The position numbers were made by a program, and so were the translations under genes. Below, one piece after another: positions 60,272 to 64,000 of a stretch of DNA of 64,000 nucleotides (its first letter is position 1; each line of letters begins with the position of its first letter). The DNA comes from Vitis vinifera (Eukaryota > Streptophyta > Magnoliopsida > Vitales > Vitaceae): the NCBI RefSeq assembly GCF_030704535.1, contig NC_081811.1:7854001-7918000 (forward strand), given 5' to 3'. The notes beneath the pieces were generated by a model. It was not told the origin of the DNA and did not search any database. It saw only the letters and a list, made by a program, of their open reading frames with translations.

Positions 60272-62192
60272 CACAAAAAGCTTTAGATAAAGGGGGAGAG
60301 AGAATATTTATAGGTAATCTCCCATTGAATATTACATTAAATGAATGGGTACATTTGAGAAATATCAGGATCATGAGAACAGCAAAAAACCAATATTTTC
60401 TCTATGTTTCTTAAATACATTTACTGATTCGATTCTGTGGAGAAAATAATGCATAATAGATTTGATATGGCAGAGACTATTTCATATCTTGTTTGAGATA
60501 GTTGAAAACTAATTCAGCTAAAAAGAAGAAAAAGAAAAATGTTTTGGTTTTGATGCCTTTTTGCTTACTTTTAATTCAAAGAGTGAGATGTAAAAAGAGA
60601 GAAGAAGAGAGAATTGATTGGTGGGCGGCTTTCACTTCACAAAATTTAAGTGTAGTTGGTCATAGTGTTGTGTGTGTTGGCATGATGGCAAGCTTTTTGG
60701 GGTATTATTATTTTTAGATGTTTGGGTCCATGATTTTAGCCCCTCTTTTCTGCATGCCTATGTGCCTTTTTTTTTTTCAATTCATCAAAAAAAAAAAACA
60801 AAAACAAAAACAAAAAAGAAAAAAAGAAAAAAGAAAAGAGGACAGCTGAACCCACTCAAGGAATTCAATGAAAAAAGGGCATGATTTTCCTGTCATTGGG
60901 CAAGGGATCCAATTTGTTAACAATTTTGTGGTGCCCAAATCATCATATCCCATTGTTTTATGTTGGAGCACAATGTGCTCCCACTTTTCACCTTGTTTGG
61001 CTCTTTCTATCAAAGGTGAAAAATATGGCCAAACCTTCATTTTCTCTCCTGGGTCTTTGCAAAATGTTTGGGCATGGTATGGGCAATCAAAACTTCACTC
61101 CCTATCTTTTCATGTTTTTGGGTTTTTTTTCTTTTTGGCTTTTTGAAATGTCTCTCTTCCAAAGAGGCAGTCCACTACCCCATTCCACCTTCTATTGTGC
61201 AAATCCATGACAAATGTGTGTATAGTATGAACAAAATTCAACATCAAATTTGTTTATGGGTTGTTTTGTCTTGTGGGTCATCACAATTCTTTCATTTTTT
61301 TCCAAGAGAATACTATTAGTCAAATGAATTTATCATTTACTTAAAGAAATCACATAGATTTCGAAAAGTTTCTTTTCATGTTAATAAAAAGACCGCATAT
61401 TTATAAAAAAAAATATTATAAGTCAAATAAATTCATAATTTGTATAAAAAAAGATTTATGGTATCGAAAAGCTACTTTTCATGATAATAAAAAGACAACA
61501 TATTTCAAAGCATGAACAATTATTTTTTAATACTATAAATAAAACGTCATTAAATTAACCCATCTCTCAAAATAAATGACATGGATTAATGATAGCATTG
61601 TAAGTAAGCATGGGTTTTAACTACTTCACATTTATAAATAATCACATTAATTAGGAAGTTATGAAGATTTGTGACTTCAATATTTTCTATATTTACTTTT
61701 CCAATGATTTAACATGATTTTAAGCAAATTTGTTGATGAGAATTTTCCATTAGCATGCAATGAAACAAAGTCACAATTTTGTTCCCAAAGGGTACCCATG
61801 CACCTCATGTGGATTAACACCCTAATGAGTATGGAACAAATTTCAATTGTGGCATGGTAAGTGAGGCTGGCTTGTTGATGATTATGGGATGGACTTTTTG
61901 TCACATGGACTGTCATATGACCAATCTAAAGATGAAAAAAAATGTTTATTTTATATTATCATATGGTCTCATTGTCATGTGGATTGTCATATGGAAGCCA
62001 CAATTCTCATGGGAAGATCCCTTAATTGTACCTAGTCCTTAAAACAAAAAGAAAAAAAAAAGGTGGAGTGTTCCATTCTTCTCTTGCAAATAAATGTCTT
62101 CACCATGAAGGTCAAAATTAAATTTCCATTGGGTTTCCTTCCAAAAGGGGCAAGACCCTATATCGAACACATGCATCTTGCTTCACCCCTTC

Positions 62193-62195
<3 letters not shown>

Positions 62196-62252
<57 letters not shown>
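62196..62252. repeat. (TTA)19 microsatellite
   Basis: An uninterrupted TTA/ATT run of 57 bp in intergenic DNA, likely polymorphic. A second, shorter ATT run is at about 62588-62616. Confidence 0.9.
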
Positions 62253-62253
<1 letters not shown>

Positions 62254-63461
62254 AGAAAAACCAAAATTCAACTTGAGTGGTTGAGTACCATATTTTTAAA
62301 TTACAACATTTATATGGCCGATGTTATAAATAATTTACCCAAGTTCATTTTAATAATTTTTTTATTTTAGTTTTAAATAAAAATTGAAACTGAAATCAAA
62401 ATTATAATTCGAAAAAAGAAGAAGATAATATTAGCACCATAAAAAATTTCATTAAATATAAAATATTTTTATATAAATTAATATAAAATTTTCACAAGAA
62501 ATAATATTTTTTTAACTATACATAATGTCATTTTTAAAGTCAATAATTTATTTTATTAAAATTATTTAAAAAATGAAAAATATTATCATTATTATTATTA
62601 TTATTATTATTATTAGGTAACATGCATGTTATGAATAAGAGGAGAATTTAGTTAAAAGTAAAAAATAAATAGATAAAAGGGATTTTAAGAATCAAGTGTA
62701 ACACTAGTGTTTTCAGCTACTAGTCAAACATATCTTGATGTATCTACCACATTGATTATTAACCGCCAATTCAGTGTTTGGAGGAGTAGAAAGTCTAGCA
62801 ACCTTTCTTGAACTTGGATTTTTTTTCACATGGATGAACCCCATTGATGGCGACCTAAGTGACTTAATTAATTGAATTTTGTTGTGCTCTAAGGGCTAAA
62901 TTTGGACCACACTAAAACATAATGAAATTCAAATGAGACTTACATGTGGCTAGATTAAAAAGTTCATTTACATTTATCTAGAAGTAATAACAATAATGAT
63001 GCTTCTTTTGAATTTTAATTTTTATGTGTATTTTGAATAAGACTTGCAGCTAAAACCTTAGCCTCTCATGGAGAAAATGCTTATTGACAAGCTTTACATT
63101 AGATCAAAGGCATTTTTTTTTAGTGGGGGTGACTGTCATCTAGCAAATTATGATATAGAGAGGCACTTAATTTCATGTTGACAACTAAAGAAAAGCCCTA
63201 CCTTTATGGTAATGCCTTGTTGGATTTGGTTTGCATCCTCACACCCCACATGGAAAGAAAAGAAGTTAATGGCATCCTTTTTTGTGGGTTTTTTTTTTTT
63301 TTTTTTTGAAAAGTTTTTTCCATGCACTTATATAAAATAAAAAAAAACGTAAAATAAGAATCCAAGTTTATAAAATATAAATTTTAAGCGTTATCTAAAA
63401 ATAATCAACATTTCACGCATTTTTTCGTCATAGGTATTATCTTTTTTGTTAAAGATACCAC

Positions 63462-63651
63462 CTTTGATCACCTTAAACACTACATTTGACTGATAAACGT
63501 ATGAAACTTGAATTATTTTTAAAGAATTCGTAATTTATGATTATTTTTAATGCACTTTTGATCATCCTAAACTCTACATTTGACTGATAAACATATGAAA
63601 CTTGAATTATTTTTAGAGGATTCGTAATTTATTATTATTTTCAATGCAAGT
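63462..63651 (+). repeat. Two-copy tandem duplication, period 95 bp
   Basis: GATCA-C/T-C-C/T-TAAAC at 63466 and 63561 is followed in both by CTACATTTGACTGATAAAC, TATGAAACTTGAATTATTTT and ATTCGTAATTTAT. The copies differ at a handful of sites. Confidence 0.88.
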
Positions 63652-64000
63652 TTTAATAAGGAATGTGTATCACACAAAAATAAATAAATAAATAATAATG
63701 AATATATAAATGAGGAAATTTGGAGTTGGGTAGGCCAAAATGTAGTTGAGGAGGAGTAGGTGATATAAGGGGAAAATCTTTATTTCCCCACCTTCTGATT
63801 TTTTGTGGGACTTTTGACATTTATGCTACCCAAAACCTATCCTTTTTTTTTTCTAGGGGTTTTTTTTTTTTTTTTCCTCTCCAATCACATGTTTAAAATG
63901 GTCAGGCCCATGGGGTTGATTTCTTGGTGAAGAAATTAATAAGCCAAAGCGATTGGTCCCTCAATCTTAAATGTGGTACAAGGATGGACCACATTTGAAA

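Larger units (their letters stand above)
60300..64000. other. Intergenic region upstream of ABCC5
   Basis: No gene is supported. ORFs here run through poly-A/T and trinucleotide repeats. It contains two ATT microsatellites and a 95-bp tandem duplication. Confidence 0.6.

Noticed and set aside
62063-62284. ORF with a poly-isoleucine tail
   Set aside because: The isoleucine run is the TTA microsatellite translated.

Overview
This is plant nuclear DNA, almost certainly from a woody eudicot; protein wording and repeat style fit grapevine (Vitis), but that is recognition, not a search. The evidence is GT-AG introns, TATA boxes, organelle-targeted proteins, plant-only families (SDD1, MUR3, Psb28, ABCC5), AT-rich intergenic DNA with trinucleotide microsatellites, and LINE, LTR, hAT and MITE insertions.

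Layout. 1-3.2 kb: 5' part of a TH2-type thiamine salvage gene (minus), running off the left edge. 6.0-7.6 kb: PSB28 (plus). 8.3-10.6 kb: intronless SDD1/SBT1.2 subtilase (minus). 11.5-12.1 kb: MULE-like MITE. 13.0-15.4 kb: intronless MUR3 xyloglucan galactosyltransferase (minus) with a TATA box and an ACGT-motif cluster. 15.6-21.9 kb: gene-poor AT-rich DNA with local duplications and a MITE. 21.9-22.3 kb: small putative tail-anchored protein of unknown function. 23.1-31.7 kb: twelve-exon complex I NDUFA9-type gene (minus) whose introns hold LINE debris. 32.5-39.0 kb: decayed Ty1/copia cluster with three LTR copies, two of them head to head. 39.8-43.9 kb: decayed hAT transposon. 44.1-46.0 kb: basic 7S globulin/xylanase-inhibitor-like pseudogene split by a solo LTR. 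47.1-48.1 kb: intronless MAPKKK17-21-type kinase with two perfect MSA mitotic promoter elements. 49.0-59.5 kb: eleven-exon ABCC5/MRP5 transporter (minus), with a TATA box near 60.27 kb. 60.3-64.0 kb: intergenic.

The intact genes are independent housekeeping or developmental genes, not a pathway. SDD1 and ABCC5 both act in stomatal biology in Arabidopsis, but nothing here links them. Exon structures were built by hand from splice sites, reading phase and family knowledge; TH2 is partial, and the NDUFA9, ABCC5 and PSB28 models close in frame over their full length. I found no convincing unknown multi-gene system. The most interesting points are the solo LTR whose removal rejoins a reading frame, the near-empty LINE insertions, the inverted LTR pair, and the MSA pair upstream of the kinase.
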